The notes under the pieces are model-generated. The model ran no database searches. It was not told where the DNA came from and saw only the letters and a list, made by a program, of their open reading frames with translations. This document shows positions 18,162 through 26,927 of a stretch of DNA of 64,000 nt, piece by piece; within the stretch, counting starts at the first letter, position 1, and each line of letters opens with the position of its first letter. This DNA comes from Methyloversatilis discipulorum (GTDB lineage: Bacteria; Pseudomonadota; Gammaproteobacteria; Burkholderiales; Rhodocyclaceae): positions 4,179,535 to 4,243,534 of the forward strand of contig NZ_AZUP01000001.1 in the NCBI RefSeq assembly GCF_000527135.1, in the 5' to 3' direction. The position numbers and the translations under genes were made by a program.

Positions 18162-18189
18162 TCAAGTCGGGAGACTCCCCGGCCGTAAG
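18162..18189 (+). promoter_or_regulatory. Candidate FliA (sigma-28) promoter, 12-bp spacer
   Basis: TCAAGTCG (18162-18169), 12 bp, then GCCGTAAG (18182-18189), about 80 bp ahead of the HDOD-REC-GGDEF gene. The spacer is one base longer than the usual 11, so this is one of the weaker members of the set. Confidence 0.45.
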
Positions 18190-18270
18190 GAAAGCCAATG
18201 CCGATTGATTCGGGGCGGTCACGCGCGCGTCGCCTCGTTGAAACGGTTGCTGCACAGCCCGGATTCACGA

Positions 18271-20214
18271 ATGAATGACCTGATCGATACACGCCGCTTC
18301 CAGGAAATTAAGGCCGCGGGCGAGTTGCCGTCGCCCAAGGGCATCGCCTTGTCGATCGCCCGCATGAGCCAGCGCGGCGATGCCTCGCTGGCCGAACTGG
18401 CCCGGCTGATCCAGGGCGACCCGGCGCTGGTCGGTCGTCTGGTACGTGCCGCCAACGGCACGCTGCCACAGGGCTCGCGCCCGGTGGTGGCGCTGCGCGA
18501 TGCGCTGGCGGTGCTCGGCATGGCGGCCGTGCGCAATCTGGCGCTCGGCTTCTCGCTCATTTCGAGCAATGGCGAAGGTCTTTGCCGCAGCTTCCCGTAC
18601 ACGCGCTTCTGGACCGGTTCGGTCATCCGCGCCATCGCGATGCAGAAGATCGTCATGCGACTGCGCAGCGCCGGCGTCGAAGAGAGCTTCAGCGTCGGTC
18701 TGCTGTCGGGTGTCGGCGCCCTCGGTCTGGCCAGCGTGTTCCCGGTGCAGTATTCCCGCGTGCTCGACGAAGCGCGCGGCGACCCGGCCTGCCTGCTCGA
18801 ACAGGAGCGCCAGGCGTTCGCGATGACGCACGTCGAGCTGAGTGCGGCGATGCTGCTCGACTGGGGCATGCCGCGCTTCTTCGTCGCCGCGGTGCTGGGC
18901 CACGAGTCGGCGCTGAGCACGCCGGTCGATCCGGGGTCGCGCGAATACGGACTGACGATGGCACTGGGTCTGGCCCGCGCCATCGAAAGCGCCTGCATGG
19001 CCGACGAAGCCAGCCGGGCGCAGAGCCTGGACGCCGCGCGCGCGCTGGCGGCGCGCATGGAGTGGGTGCCGGAGCAGGTGTCCGCGCTGTGCGAGGAAGT
19101 CGCCCTCGACTGGAAGGACTGGTCGCAGATGCTGCCGGTCGATGCCTATGCCTTGCCCAGTCTGGACGGCCTGGCCGACACGCTGGTGCCGGCGCCGCCA
19201 CCCGTCCTGGCCGTCGCGCCGGCGCCGGCTGCCCAGCTGGCGGCCAACGACGCGCCGGGCAGCGACGGTTTGCGCGTGCTGGTGGTCGAGGACGACGCGG
19301 CCACCCGGCTGACGCTGCAGACCTTGCTGGTGCGCGGCGGCTATCAGGTCGCGGTGGCCGAGGACGGCGTACGCGGCATGGATCTGGCGCTCGAGTTCCA
19401 GCCGCACATCATGGTGGTCGACTGGGTGATGCCACAGATGAACGGCCTCGAACTGACGCGCACGCTGCGTCAGACCCGCATGGGCCGCAACATCTACATC
19501 ATCCTGCTCACCAGTCACGAAGAGGATCAGCGCTTGATCGAGGCCTTCGAGTCGGGTGTCGATGACTACATGGTCAAGCCGTTGCGGCCGCGCGTGCTCG
19601 AAGCACGGCTGCGTGCAGGTCAGCGTCTGGTGCGCATGCAGCGCGAACTGGAGAGCGAGCGCGAGGAAATCCGCCGCTACGCGGCCGAACTGGGCGTGAG
19701 CAACCGCCGCCTGCAGGAGGTTGCGCTGACCGATGCGCTCACCGGATTCCCGAACCGCCGTTACGCGATGAGCCGCATCGCTCAGGAGTGGGCGATCGCG
19801 CAACGCAGCGAGCGGCCGCTGTCCTGCCTGCTGATCGACATCGATCACTTCCGTCAGATCAACGAAACCTACGGTCGCGATGTCGCCGATCAGGTGCTGG
19901 AACAGACCGCCCGCGCGATCCGCGAATGCATGCGCGCACAGGACGTGGTGTGCCGCACCGGTGGTGACGAGTTCCTGATCATCTGTCCGGATACCGACCT
20001 CGAACAGGCCATGGCATGCGCGCATCGCGTGTGCGCCGGCGTTGCCGCGGCGCCGGTGCAGGCCGGTCGCCTGCGCCTGACCAGCTCGATCAGCATCGGC
20101 GTGGCCGAGCGCCTGCCGGCCATGCCGGACGCCGACGCGCTGCTCACCTTCGCCGACCAGGCACTGGTCGCCGCCAAGAATGCCGGGCGCAACAGGGCAC
20201 ATGCGGCGGGCTAG
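18271..20214 (+). CDS. HDOD-REC-GGDEF response regulator, diguanylate cyclase
   Basis: A 647-aa protein. HDOD occupies residues ~20-280, a receiver domain ~330-450 (VLVVEDD, phospho-site in VVDWVMPQMNG, LLTSH, KPL), and GGDEF ~480-645. The active site RTGGDEFLII is intact, and an RAQD inhibitory (I) site lies five residues ahead, so it should make c-di-GMP with product feedback. A short helix-rich linker connects REC to GGDEF. The ATG at 18271 was chosen because it begins the HDOD fold; the frame stays open upstream without family features. A FliA-type promoter precedes it, and flhDC lies 2 kb downstream. Confidence 0.88.
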   Translation: MNDLIDTRRFQEIKAAGELPSPKGIALSIARMSQRGDASLAELARLIQGDPALVGRLVRAANGTLPQGSRPVVALRDALAVLGMAAVRNLALGFSLISSNGEGLCRSFPYTRFWTGSVIRAIAMQKIVMRLRSAGVEESFSVGLLSGVGALGLASVFPVQYSRVLDEARGDPACLLEQERQAFAMTHVELSAAMLLDWGMPRFFVAAVLGHESALSTPVDPGSREYGLTMALGLARAIESACMADEASRAQSLDAARALAARMEWVPEQVSALCEEVALDWKDWSQMLPVDAYALPSLDGLADTLVPAPPPVLAVAPAPAAQLAANDAPGSDGLRVLVVEDDAATRLTLQTLLVRGGYQVAVAEDGVRGMDLALEFQPHIMVVDWVMPQMNGLELTRTLRQTRMGRNIYIILLTSHEEDQRLIEAFESGVDDYMVKPLRPRVLEARLRAGQRLVRMQRELESEREEIRRYAAELGVSNRRLQEVALTDALTGFPNRRYAMSRIAQEWAIAQRSERPLSCLLIDIDHFRQINETYGRDVADQVLEQTARAIRECMRAQDVVCRTGGDEFLIICPDTDLEQAMACAHRVCAGVAAAPVQAGRLRLTSSISIGVAERLPAMPDADALLTFADQALVAAKNAGRNRAHAAG

Positions 20215-20278
20215 ATTCAAACGGCGGAATAGGCGGTGATCAGGTCCTAATCCCCCCTCAACCGAAAGGGTAAAGAGA

Positions 20279-20305
20279 GACTTTTGCCCGCATCCGGCAA
20301 AAGTC
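20279..20305. repeat. Perfect 10-bp inverted repeat, 7-nt loop
   Basis: GACTTTTGCC (20279-20288) and GGCAAAAGTC (20296-20305) form a perfect hairpin with a CGCATCC loop, directly before the FliA-type promoter at 20311. There is no T-run after it, so a simple terminator is not obvious; it may be a protein-binding site or end the upstream transcript. Confidence 0.6.
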
Positions 20306-20310
20306 GTCGC

Positions 20311-20337
20311 TCAAGTTTCGGCAGATCCTGCCGTCCA
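20311..20337 (+). promoter_or_regulatory. Candidate FliA (sigma-28) promoter
   Basis: TCAAGTTT (20311-20318), 11 bp, GCCGTCCA (20330-20337), about 30 bp before the REC-GGDEF-EAL gene. The -35 equals the best one in the window; the second half of the -10 is less conserved. Confidence 0.6.
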
Positions 20338-20368
20338 TTGATCCCGTTGATCGTGCTCACGACCCGGA

Positions 20369-22123
20369 ATGAAGTGGATGGACCGTCACTCTGACAAGAT
20401 GGGAGGGTTCAGAACCATCAAGGTATTGATGGTCGAGGACAATGAAGACGACGTCTTCCTGCTGAACGCTCAACTGAGCGCGCGCGGGCTCGACACGTAT
20501 TCCGAGCGCGTGGACAGCGCCGGCGATCTCGCCCGCGCGCTGGAAGAGCGCGAGTGGGATCTGGTCATTTCCGACCACGCCATGCCTGGCTTCGATTCGG
20601 CGTCCGCGCTCGAAGTCGTGCGCCGCAGCGGGCGCGACATTCCCTTCATCATCTACTCCGGCAAGATTTCCGACCACATGGCCTTCTCGGCCATGCGCAA
20701 CGGCGTCGCCGACTACGTCCAGAAGGGCAATATCGCCCGCCTGGTGCCGGTGATCGAACGCGAACTGCGCGGCGTCGAGACGCGGCGCGCGGTGCAGACG
20801 GCGGACGCGCGCATCCATGCGCTGGCCTTCTTCGACACGCTGTCGGCACTGCCCAACCAGACCCTGCTGCGCGCGCAGATCGACGACTGGCTCGACACCG
20901 CCCGCCGCAGCGTCGAAGCCAGCCACGCCACGCTGATGGTGGTCGATATCGACCGCTTCCTGCGCATCAACACCAGCTTCGGTTACGAGGCGGGCAACGC
21001 GGTGCTGCGCGAAGCGGTGCGCCGGCTGATCGAGCGCGCCGGCGACGGCGCGATGATCGCCCGCCTCAGCGGCGACCGCTTCTGCGTGTTCGCGCCGGCC
21101 TGCACCACGCGTGCGCTGGCATCAGCACTTGCACAGCGGCTGATGGACGCCTTTTCCACCCCGATCATCAAGGACGGTCTGGAGCTCTTCCTCACCGCTT
21201 CGGTCGGCGTGGCGATGACGCCGGACGACGGCGACGACGCGCAGTCCCTGATCATGAATGCCGAAGCGGCGATGGCCAGCGCGAAGCGCTCCGGCGGCAA
21301 CGGCATGAGTTTCTACGCGCGCGAAATGAGCGCCAGCTCGGCCGAAAAGCTGGTGCTGGAGACGCACCTGCGGCACGCGGTGCAGCGCGGCGAACTGTTC
21401 CTGAACTACCAGCCCATCCTGAATGGCCTGACCGGCCGCCCGTCCGGCGTCGAGGCGCTGCTGCGCTGGAAGCATCCGCAGCGCGGCGTCGTGTCGCCGG
21501 ACCGCTTCATTCCGCTGGCCGACGAATCCGGACTCATCGTCGAGATCGGCGCCTGGGTCATGCGCGAAGCCTGCAGTCAGGGCAGGCTGTGGCACGAGCA
21601 GGGCATGACCGACCTGTCGATGTCGGTCAATGTGTCGGCCGTGCAGTTCGCCCAGCCGCGACTGCTGGAAACTGTGCGCACGACGCTGGAGGACACCGGT
21701 TTTCCGCCGGACAAGCTGGTGCTGGAAATCACCGAATCGGTGCTGATGAAGGACGCCGAAACGACGATAGGCATGCTGAAGGCGCTGAAGAACATGGGTG
21801 TGCGCATCTCGATGGACGACTTCGGCACCGGTTACTCGTCGCTGTCCTACCTGAAGCGCTTCCCGATCGACATCGTCAAGATCGACAAGTCCTTTGTCCG
21901 CGACATCAACGAGGATGAAGACGACGCCGCCATCATCCGCGTCATCATCGCGCTGGCCCGCAGCTTGCGCCTGACCACGGTGGCCGAAGGCGTGGAAACA
22001 CCGGAACAGCTGGGCTTCCTGATGCGCGAGCAGTGCGACCGCTTCCAGGGCTATTTCTTCTCGCGACCGGTGGACGCCGACGTGCTCTGCGCCCGCATCC
22101 TGGACGGCTCACTTTTGATTTAA
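20369..22123 (+). CDS. REC-GGDEF-EAL response regulator, probable c-di-GMP phosphodiesterase
   Basis: A 584-aa protein with a receiver domain (~15-135, phospho-acceptor Asp69 in VISDHAMPG), a GGDEF domain (~150-315) whose signature is degenerate SGDRF (234-238), and an EAL domain (~325-584) with intact GVEALLRW, the Asn of VNVSA, EITES, DDFGTGYSS and KIDKSF. It should break down c-di-GMP, with the GGDEF part perhaps acting as a GTP sensor. Several ATGs lie near the start (20369, 20378, 20399); none has a strong ribosome binding site, so the start is uncertain. It opposes the cyclase just upstream and lies before flhDC. Confidence 0.87.
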   Translation: MKWMDRHSDKMGGFRTIKVLMVEDNEDDVFLLNAQLSARGLDTYSERVDSAGDLARALEEREWDLVISDHAMPGFDSASALEVVRRSGRDIPFIIYSGKISDHMAFSAMRNGVADYVQKGNIARLVPVIERELRGVETRRAVQTADARIHALAFFDTLSALPNQTLLRAQIDDWLDTARRSVEASHATLMVVDIDRFLRINTSFGYEAGNAVLREAVRRLIERAGDGAMIARLSGDRFCVFAPACTTRALASALAQRLMDAFSTPIIKDGLELFLTASVGVAMTPDDGDDAQSLIMNAEAAMASAKRSGGNGMSFYAREMSASSAEKLVLETHLRHAVQRGELFLNYQPILNGLTGRPSGVEALLRWKHPQRGVVSPDRFIPLADESGLIVEIGAWVMREACSQGRLWHEQGMTDLSMSVNVSAVQFAQPRLLETVRTTLEDTGFPPDKLVLEITESVLMKDAETTIGMLKALKNMGVRISMDDFGTGYSSLSYLKRFPIDIVKIDKSFVRDINEDEDDAAIIRVIIALARSLRLTTVAEGVETPEQLGFLMREQCDRFQGYFFSRPVDADVLCARILDGSLLI

Positions 22124-22198
22124 GTTTTGCCCGGCGCTGCCGTTACCTGCCTTGTCCGCCCGATTTTCAGGGTGGTCCCTCCCCGTACACGCCCGAAA

Positions 22199-22217
22199 TG
22201 TAAGAATTTTTCTTACA
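22199..22217. promoter_or_regulatory. Perfect 8-bp inverted repeat upstream of flhD
   Basis: TGTAAGAA (22199-22206), TTT, TTCTTACA (22210-22217) sits about 125 bp before flhD in a 219-bp gap. It is AT-rich against a GC-rich background and has no T-run after it, so it looks more like an operator for a flhDC regulator than a terminator. The binding protein is unknown. Confidence 0.5.
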
Positions 22218-22342
22218 GGATTCCGTGCGTCCCTTCGTACAGCAAGTTTCGCCAGCCCCTGATTGGGCATCGGCGCCCCTCTCGGCAGAATGCATCCCAC
22301 ACACAGGCGCACTCTGCACCTGCTCCAAGGAGGGATCGAGGC

Positions 22343-22660
22343 ATGAAGACGACCGGCTTGCTCAACGAGATTCGCGAACTGAATCTTGCCTATCTGATGC
22401 TCGCTCAGCAGATGATCCGCGAGGACCGTGATGCAGCGATGTTCCGCCTCGGTGTCAGCGAGGAAGTCGCCGGCATGATCGAGTCGCTCTCCCCGGCACA
22501 GGTCCTGAAGATGGCCAGCGCCAACATGATGCTGTGCCGCCTGCGCTTCGACGACCGCGTCCTGCTCGGCCTGTTGTCCAGCCACGGTCGTGACGCATCG
22601 ACCTCCCACCTGCACGCGACCATCCTGGCCTGCGCGCAGCCGGTCGAAGCCGTGTCCTGA
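22343..22660 (+). CDS. flhD: Flagellar transcriptional activator FlhD
   Basis: FlhD, 105 aa, one half of the FlhD4C2 master activator that recruits sigma-70 RNA polymerase to early flagellar promoters. The sequence MKTTGLLNEIRELNLAYLML and the LSPAQVLKMASANMMLCRLRFDD region are typical. AAGGAGG lies about nine bases ahead of the chosen ATG. It is followed after 17 bases by flhC. The 219-bp upstream gap holds an inverted repeat and probably the promoter. Its presence argues for enteric-style top-level control rather than a FleQ-type cascade. Confidence 0.94.
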   Translation: MKTTGLLNEIRELNLAYLMLAQQMIREDRDAAMFRLGVSEEVAGMIESLSPAQVLKMASANMMLCRLRFDDRVLLGLLSSHGRDASTSHLHATILACAQPVEAVS

Positions 22661-22677
22661 GCCAGGGAGTCAAGGTC

Positions 22678-23217
22678 ATGAAAAACAAGAGCATCGTTTC
22701 CGAAGGTCGCGAAATCGCGCTGGCGGTAAACCTGATCCAGCTGGGCGCCCGCCTGCAGCTGCTGGAAGCCGAAACCCATCTGTCGCGTGAGCGCCTGCTC
22801 AAGCTGTACAAGGAAGTGAAGGGCGTGTCGCCGCCGAAGGGCATGCTGCCTTTCTCGACCGACTGGTTCATGACCTGGCAGCCGAACATTCACGCTTCGC
22901 TGTTCATGTCCTTCTTCAGTTTCTTCAAGCAGAACACCGGTCTCAACCAGCTCGACTGCATCGTCAAGGCGTTCAAGCTCTACCAGGAACACGTGCAGAC
23001 GCACGACATGGAAGAAGTGCTGAGTCTCACCCGCGCCTGGACGCTGGTGCGCTTCTTCGACGCCAAGCTGCTGCAGCACACGAAGTGCACCTGCTGCGGC
23101 GGCCACTTCGTGGCGCACGCCTACGACCCGAAGGCCAGCTATGTCTGCGGCCTGTGCAACATTCCCGCACGCGCCGGCAAGACGCGCCGTGCCCGCGAGG
23201 CGCTGATCGCCGCCTGA
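22678..23217 (+). CDS. flhC: Flagellar transcriptional activator FlhC
   Basis: FlhC, 179 aa, the DNA-binding zinc subunit of the FlhDC complex. The four cysteines that bind zinc are in CTCCGGHF and YVCGLCNIPAR near residues 138-160. The N-terminal helical part (AVNLIQLGARLQLLE) contacts FlhD. It ends 50 bp before a strong rho-independent terminator, so flhDC forms a two-gene transcript separate from motAB. Confidence 0.95.
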   Translation: MKNKSIVSEGREIALAVNLIQLGARLQLLEAETHLSRERLLKLYKEVKGVSPPKGMLPFSTDWFMTWQPNIHASLFMSFFSFFKQNTGLNQLDCIVKAFKLYQEHVQTHDMEEVLSLTRAWTLVRFFDAKLLQHTKCTCCGGHFVAHAYDPKASYVCGLCNIPARAGKTRRAREALIAA

Positions 23218-23267
23218 TCCGTTTTCTCTCTCCTGTCTGACCTCCTCCTTGCGCGAGCAAGGAGCTC

Positions 23268-23301
23268 GCCGCTGCGGGGCAACCCGCAGCGGCATTTTTT
23301 T
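23268..23301 (+). terminator. Rho-independent terminator after flhC
   Basis: An 11-bp perfect GC-rich stem (23268-23278 with 23283-23293), GCAA loop, then ATTTTTTT. It ends flhDC before the motA promoter. Confidence 0.9.
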
Positions 23302-23338
23302 GTGCGTCGGGTGCTGTCCACCTGCGCAGCAGACTTGG

Positions 23339-23365
23339 TCAAGTTTCCTGAGGTGGTGCCGTTAG
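23339..23365 (+). promoter_or_regulatory. FliA (sigma-28) promoter of motAB
   Basis: TCAAGTTT (23339-23346), 11 bp, GCCGTTAG (23358-23365). It lies just after the flhC terminator and about 57 bp before motA. One of the best matches in the window. Confidence 0.8.
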
Positions 23366-23422
23366 ACCAACAGGCACGCAGTGATTGATGCCCCGAACAT
23401 CCGTCATACACAGGGAAATTCC

Positions 23423-24280
23423 ATGTTTCTGATCATCGGCTACGTGATCATCCTTGCCGCTTCGGTCGGCACCTACGCACTGCACGGCAGTCTGGCCGCG
23501 CTGTGGGTGCCCGCCGAATACGTCGCCATCTTCGGTCTGATGATCGGTGGCTTCGTGGCCGGCAACGGCATGGCTGCGATCAAGGCGACGGTGGCCGCGC
23601 TGCCGTCGGTATTCAAGGGCTCGTCCTACAACAAGGCCTTCTACGTGGACGTGCTGGCCATGCTCTACGAAATCCTGGCCAAGGTGCGCAAGGAAGGGCT
23701 GATGTCGATCGAAGCCGACGTCGAGAATCCCGAATCCAGCCCGATTTTCTCCAAATACCCCAACTTCCTGGCCGACCACCACGCGGTGGACTTCCTGACC
23801 GACTACCTGCGCATGATGGTGGGCGGCAACCTGAACGCCTTCGAGATCGCCGACCTGATGGACGCCGAAATCGAAACCCATCACTCGGAACAGCATGTCG
23901 CCGTGCATTGCGTGTCGAAGATGGCCGACGGCGTGCCGGCCTTCGGTATCGTCGTTGCAGTGATGGGGGTGGTGAACGTGATGGGCTCGGTCGGCCAGCC
24001 GCCGGCCGTGCTGGGCAAGATGATCGGCGGCGCGCTGGTCGGCACCTTCCTCGGCATCCTGCTCTCCTACGGTTTCGTCGCGCCGATCGCCTCCCAGCTC
24101 GAACAGAAGATGGAAGAGGGCGGCAAGATCTACGAATGCATGAAGGTCGTGCTGCTGGCCAGCATGAATGGCTACGCGCCGCAGGTGGCAATCGAGTTCG
24201 GCCGCAAGGTGCTGTACTCGCCGGACCGCCCCAGCTTCAAGGAGCTGGAAGACGAAGTGAAGAGCCGTAAGGGCAAGTGA
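23423..24280 (+). CDS. motA: Flagellar motor stator protein MotA
   Basis: MotA, 285 aa, the larger stator subunit, an inner membrane proton-channel component with about four hydrophobic segments (~1-20, 30-50, 170-195, 200-225). The cytoplasmic loop carries the conserved charged stretch LAKVRKEGLMSIE that contacts the rotor. The ATG at 23423 (MFLIIGYVII) matches the family start; an in-frame codon 42 bases upstream lies close to the -10 region. It is followed 50 bp later by motB and shares its FliA promoter. This is the MotAB type; a second pair (MotCD) lies near 60 kb. Confidence 0.94.
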   Translation: MFLIIGYVIILAASVGTYALHGSLAALWVPAEYVAIFGLMIGGFVAGNGMAAIKATVAALPSVFKGSSYNKAFYVDVLAMLYEILAKVRKEGLMSIEADVENPESSPIFSKYPNFLADHHAVDFLTDYLRMMVGGNLNAFEIADLMDAEIETHHSEQHVAVHCVSKMADGVPAFGIVVAVMGVVNVMGSVGQPPAVLGKMIGGALVGTFLGILLSYGFVAPIASQLEQKMEEGGKIYECMKVVLLASMNGYAPQVAIEFGRKVLYSPDRPSFKELEDEVKSRKGK

Positions 24281-24330
24281 GCGGGCGCAACGCTCATCTC
24301 CTGACCTCCTCATACACCATCGGTTGAACC

Positions 24331-25278
24331 ATGTCCGACGATACCCAGCAGCCAATCATCGTCAAGAAGATCAAGAAGGGCGGCGGCGGTGCGCACGGTG
24401 GCGCCTGGAAGATCGCCTACGCCGACTTCGTGACCGCGATGATGGCCTTCTTCCTGCTGATGTGGCTGCTCGGTTCGACCGCGCAGGGCGACCTGGAGGG
24501 CATTGCCGAGTACTTCGAGAATCCGCTGAAGGTGGCGCAGCAGGGCGGCTCCGGATCGGGCGACAGTTCGAGCGTCATCCAGGGCGGCGGGCGCGATCTG
24601 ACGCGACAGGCCGGTCAGGTGAAGTACGGTGCGGTCGAGACCAAGCAGCGCTCCATCAACCTCAGCGCCAGCAGCGAGGACCAGAAGGCGGAAGAGATGA
24701 AGCGCGAGCAGCAGCGCCAGGAGCGCGTCAAGCTGATCGAGCTGAAGAGCCAGATCGAGGCGCGCATCGAAGCGAATCCCGACCTGCGGCCCTTCCGTAA
24801 CCAGCTGATGCTGGACGTGACGTCGGAAGGCCTGCGCATCCAGATCGTCGACGAGCAGAACCGGCCGATGTTCGCCTCGGCCAGCGACCGCTTGCAGCCC
24901 TACACCCAGGTCATCCTGCGCGAGATCGGCCTCATCCTGAATCAGGTGGACAACCGCATCTTCCTGTCCGGGCATACCGACGCCAAGCCCTTTGCCGGCG
25001 GTGTCGGCGGATTCTCGAACTGGGAGCTGTCGTCCAATCGCGCCAATGCGTCGCGGCGCGAACTGATCGCTGGCGGCATGGACCCGGACAAGGTGCTGCG
25101 GGTGGTCGGCATGAGCTCCATCATTCCGTTCGACAAGGATGACCCGTTCAACCCGATCAACCGTCGCATCAGCATCATCGTGCTGAACCGCGATACCGAA
25201 CAGGCGATGCTGTCGGACGGACGTTCGGTCAACGTCGAGGACGTGGCCGGTGCAGCCGGCGCGGTCACGCCACCTTGA
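24331..25278 (+). CDS. motB: Flagellar motor stator protein MotB
   Basis: MotB, 315 aa. A short N-terminal cytoplasmic Gly-rich stretch precedes one membrane segment with the essential proton-carrying Asp32 in [20 protein letters not shown] Gln/Glu-rich plug and linker (~70-140) lead to an OmpA-like peptidoglycan-binding domain with [10 protein letters not shown] and NRRISIIVL. It binds the cell wall and anchors the stator. The gene ends exactly where the -35 of the next FliA-type promoter begins. Confidence 0.95.
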   Translation: MSDDTQQPIIVKKIKKGGGGAHGGAWKIAYADFVTAMMAFFLLMWLLGSTAQGDLEGIAEYFENPLKVAQQGGSGSGDSSSVIQGGGRDLTRQAGQVKYGAVETKQRSINLSASSEDQKAEEMKREQQRQERVKLIELKSQIEARIEANPDLRPFRNQLMLDVTSEGLRIQIVDEQNRPMFASASDRLQPYTQVILREIGLILNQVDNRIFLSGHTDAKPFAGGVGGFSNWELSSNRANASRRELIAGGMDPDKVLRVVGMSSIIPFDKDDPFNPINRRISIIVLNRDTEQAMLSDGRSVNVEDVAGAAGAVTPP

Positions 25279-25305
25279 TCAAGTTCCGCGCGGCGCTGCC
25301 GTAAA
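25279..25305 (+). promoter_or_regulatory. FliA (sigma-28) promoter of the first chemotaxis operon
   Basis: TCAAGTTC (25279-25286), 11 bp, GCCGTAAA (25298-25305), starting at the base after the motB stop and ~30 bp before the MCP-like gene. It would drive that gene, cheY and cheA. Confidence 0.8.
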
Positions 25306-25336
25306 GCTCGAAGTCAGTCCGTATCGTTGCCACTCG

Positions 25337-26518
25337 ATGCCCGATGCCATGAAAATAAAACCGATCGCCCTTCTTGCCGCCTGGACTGGATCCGCATTGT
25401 GTGCCGGCACCGCCGCCCTGCTGGCGCCGCAGTCCATGCTGCCCGTGCTGGCTGCCGTTGCCGCTGCCGCGCTGCTGTGGACGCTGACGGTGCTGCTGTC
25501 CGGTCGTACGGCAGTGGAGACGCCGGACGAGGCGCACAGCGTCAGGGCCGAGCCCGATGCTGCGCATCAGCGTGTGGTGGGCGGTTCCGACTCGGTTCAT
25601 GACCAGTGCATCCGGATAAACGAGGAACTGACACGCGTGCAGCAGCTGCTGCACGAAGCGATCGGCGGCCTCACCCAGAGCTTCCACAACATGCACGGCG
25701 AAACCACGAGCCAGCGCGAGACTGCAATGGCGCTGACCGGCGGTGACGGCAGCGAACAGTTCGACTTCGCGAGCTTCGTCGACGAAACCTCCGGCACCAT
25801 GCAGCGCGTCGTCGATAGCGTGGTCCACAACAGCAAGCTGGGCATGGAGCTGGTCGAGCTGACCGAGGGCATCGCCCGCGAAACCGAGGGCGTGCGCGCC
25901 CTGCTCGGCGAGATCGGCGGCATTTCCAAGCAGACCAATCTGCTCGCACTGAATGCGGCGATCGAGGCGGCGCGCGCTGGCGAGGCCGGCCGCGGCTTTG
26001 CGGTGGTGGCCGACGAGGTGCGCGACCTGTCGGCGCGCACCAGCGACTTCAGCCAGCAGATCGTCACCCTGGTCGACCGCGTGCAGGCCAACGTGAAGAT
26101 GACCGAGTCGGCGCTGGCTCATATGGCTGCCCAGGACATGACCTTCGCGCTGGAGTCGAAGACGCGGGTCGAAACCGTCGTGCGCGGCCTCGAAATGCTG
26201 CACCAGCGCCGCCAGCGGTCCATCGTCGATCTGGGCGCCTCGGTCGAACGTGTCGATCAGGCAGTGGCGCACGCCGTGACCTCGTTGCAGTTCCAGGACA
26301 TGACCGCGCAGCTGATCGGCCACGTGCAGAAGCGCATCGATGCCATCGACGGCGTGTGCGCCAGCGTGCGCGAACTGTCGCGTGCGGCGGCGCTGGGCCA
26401 CGCATCACCCGAACTTGCACAGCGTGTCGATGACGCACTGGCGCATCTGGCGGTTGTAGACAGCACGAATCCGGTGGCCCAGAAGGCCTACCAAGAAGGC
26501 GAAATAGAACTGTTCTGA
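25337..26518 (+). CDS. MCP-like signalling protein with CheZ-like motif
   Basis: A 393-aa protein. Two hydrophobic segments (~6-50) anchor it, without a periplasmic sensor domain or a clear HAMP. Residues ~90-270 form a helical MCP signalling hairpin with a recognisable tip ([20 protein letters not shown]). The C-terminal part contains [14 protein letters not shown] (317-330), in which Asp321 and Gln325 match the catalytic D-x-x-x-Q of CheZ (compare FQDLTGQVI in the CheZ encoded at 46332). It ends EGEIELF. It is the first gene of the cheY-cheA operon. ATG 25337 was chosen; ATG 25349 is in frame. Phosphatase activity is only inferred. Confidence 0.75.
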   Translation: MPDAMKIKPIALLAAWTGSALCAGTAALLAPQSMLPVLAAVAAAALLWTLTVLLSGRTAVETPDEAHSVRAEPDAAHQRVVGGSDSVHDQCIRINEELTRVQQLLHEAIGGLTQSFHNMHGETTSQRETAMALTGGDGSEQFDFASFVDETSGTMQRVVDSVVHNSKLGMELVELTEGIARETEGVRALLGEIGGISKQTNLLALNAAIEAARAGEAGRGFAVVADEVRDLSARTSDFSQQIVTLVDRVQANVKMTESALAHMAAQDMTFALESKTRVETVVRGLEMLHQRRQRSIVDLGASVERVDQAVAHAVTSLQFQDMTAQLIGHVQKRIDAIDGVCASVRELSRAAALGHASPELAQRVDDALAHLAVVDSTNPVAQKAYQEGEIELF

Positions 26519-26530
26519 AGGAGAAGTACC

Positions 26531-26896
26531 ATGGCAAAGACCGTGCTTGCGATCGACGATTCCGCGTCGATCCGTCAGATGGTGGCATTCACGCTGAAGA
26601 GCTCGGGATACGAGGTGATCGAGGCTGTCGACGGTCAGGACGGTCTGGACAAGGCCAAGGCCAAGTCGGTCAACCTTGTGCTGACCGACCAGAACATGCC
26701 ACGCATGGACGGCCTGACGCTGATCCGCAACCTGCGCAGCATGGCGCAGTACAAGGCCACGCCCATCCTGATGCTGACCACCGAATCGTCCGACGCGATG
26801 AAGGCGCAGGGGCGTGCCGCCGGTGCGACCGGCTGGCTGGTCAAGCCCTTCGACCCGCAGAAGCTGGTCGAGGTGGTGAAGAAGGTCATCGGCTGA
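26531..26896 (+). CDS. cheY: Chemotaxis response regulator CheY (cluster 1)
   Basis: A 121-aa single receiver domain. The acidic pocket (DD at 9-10), phospho-acceptor Asp53 (VLTDQNMPRMDG), the Thr of MLTTES and the Lys of VKPFD are all in place. It lies between the MCP-like gene and cheA and is preceded by AAGGAGAAG. It probably carries the signal from CheA1 to the motor or acts as a phosphate sink; the window has a second CheY. Confidence 0.94.
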   Translation: MAKTVLAIDDSASIRQMVAFTLKSSGYEVIEAVDGQDGLDKAKAKSVNLVLTDQNMPRMDGLTLIRNLRSMAQYKATPILMLTTESSDAMKAQGRAAGATGWLVKPFDPQKLVEVVKKVIG

Positions 26897-26927
26897 TCCA
26901 CCCTTACCTGGCGCGGGGAGACAGTCC

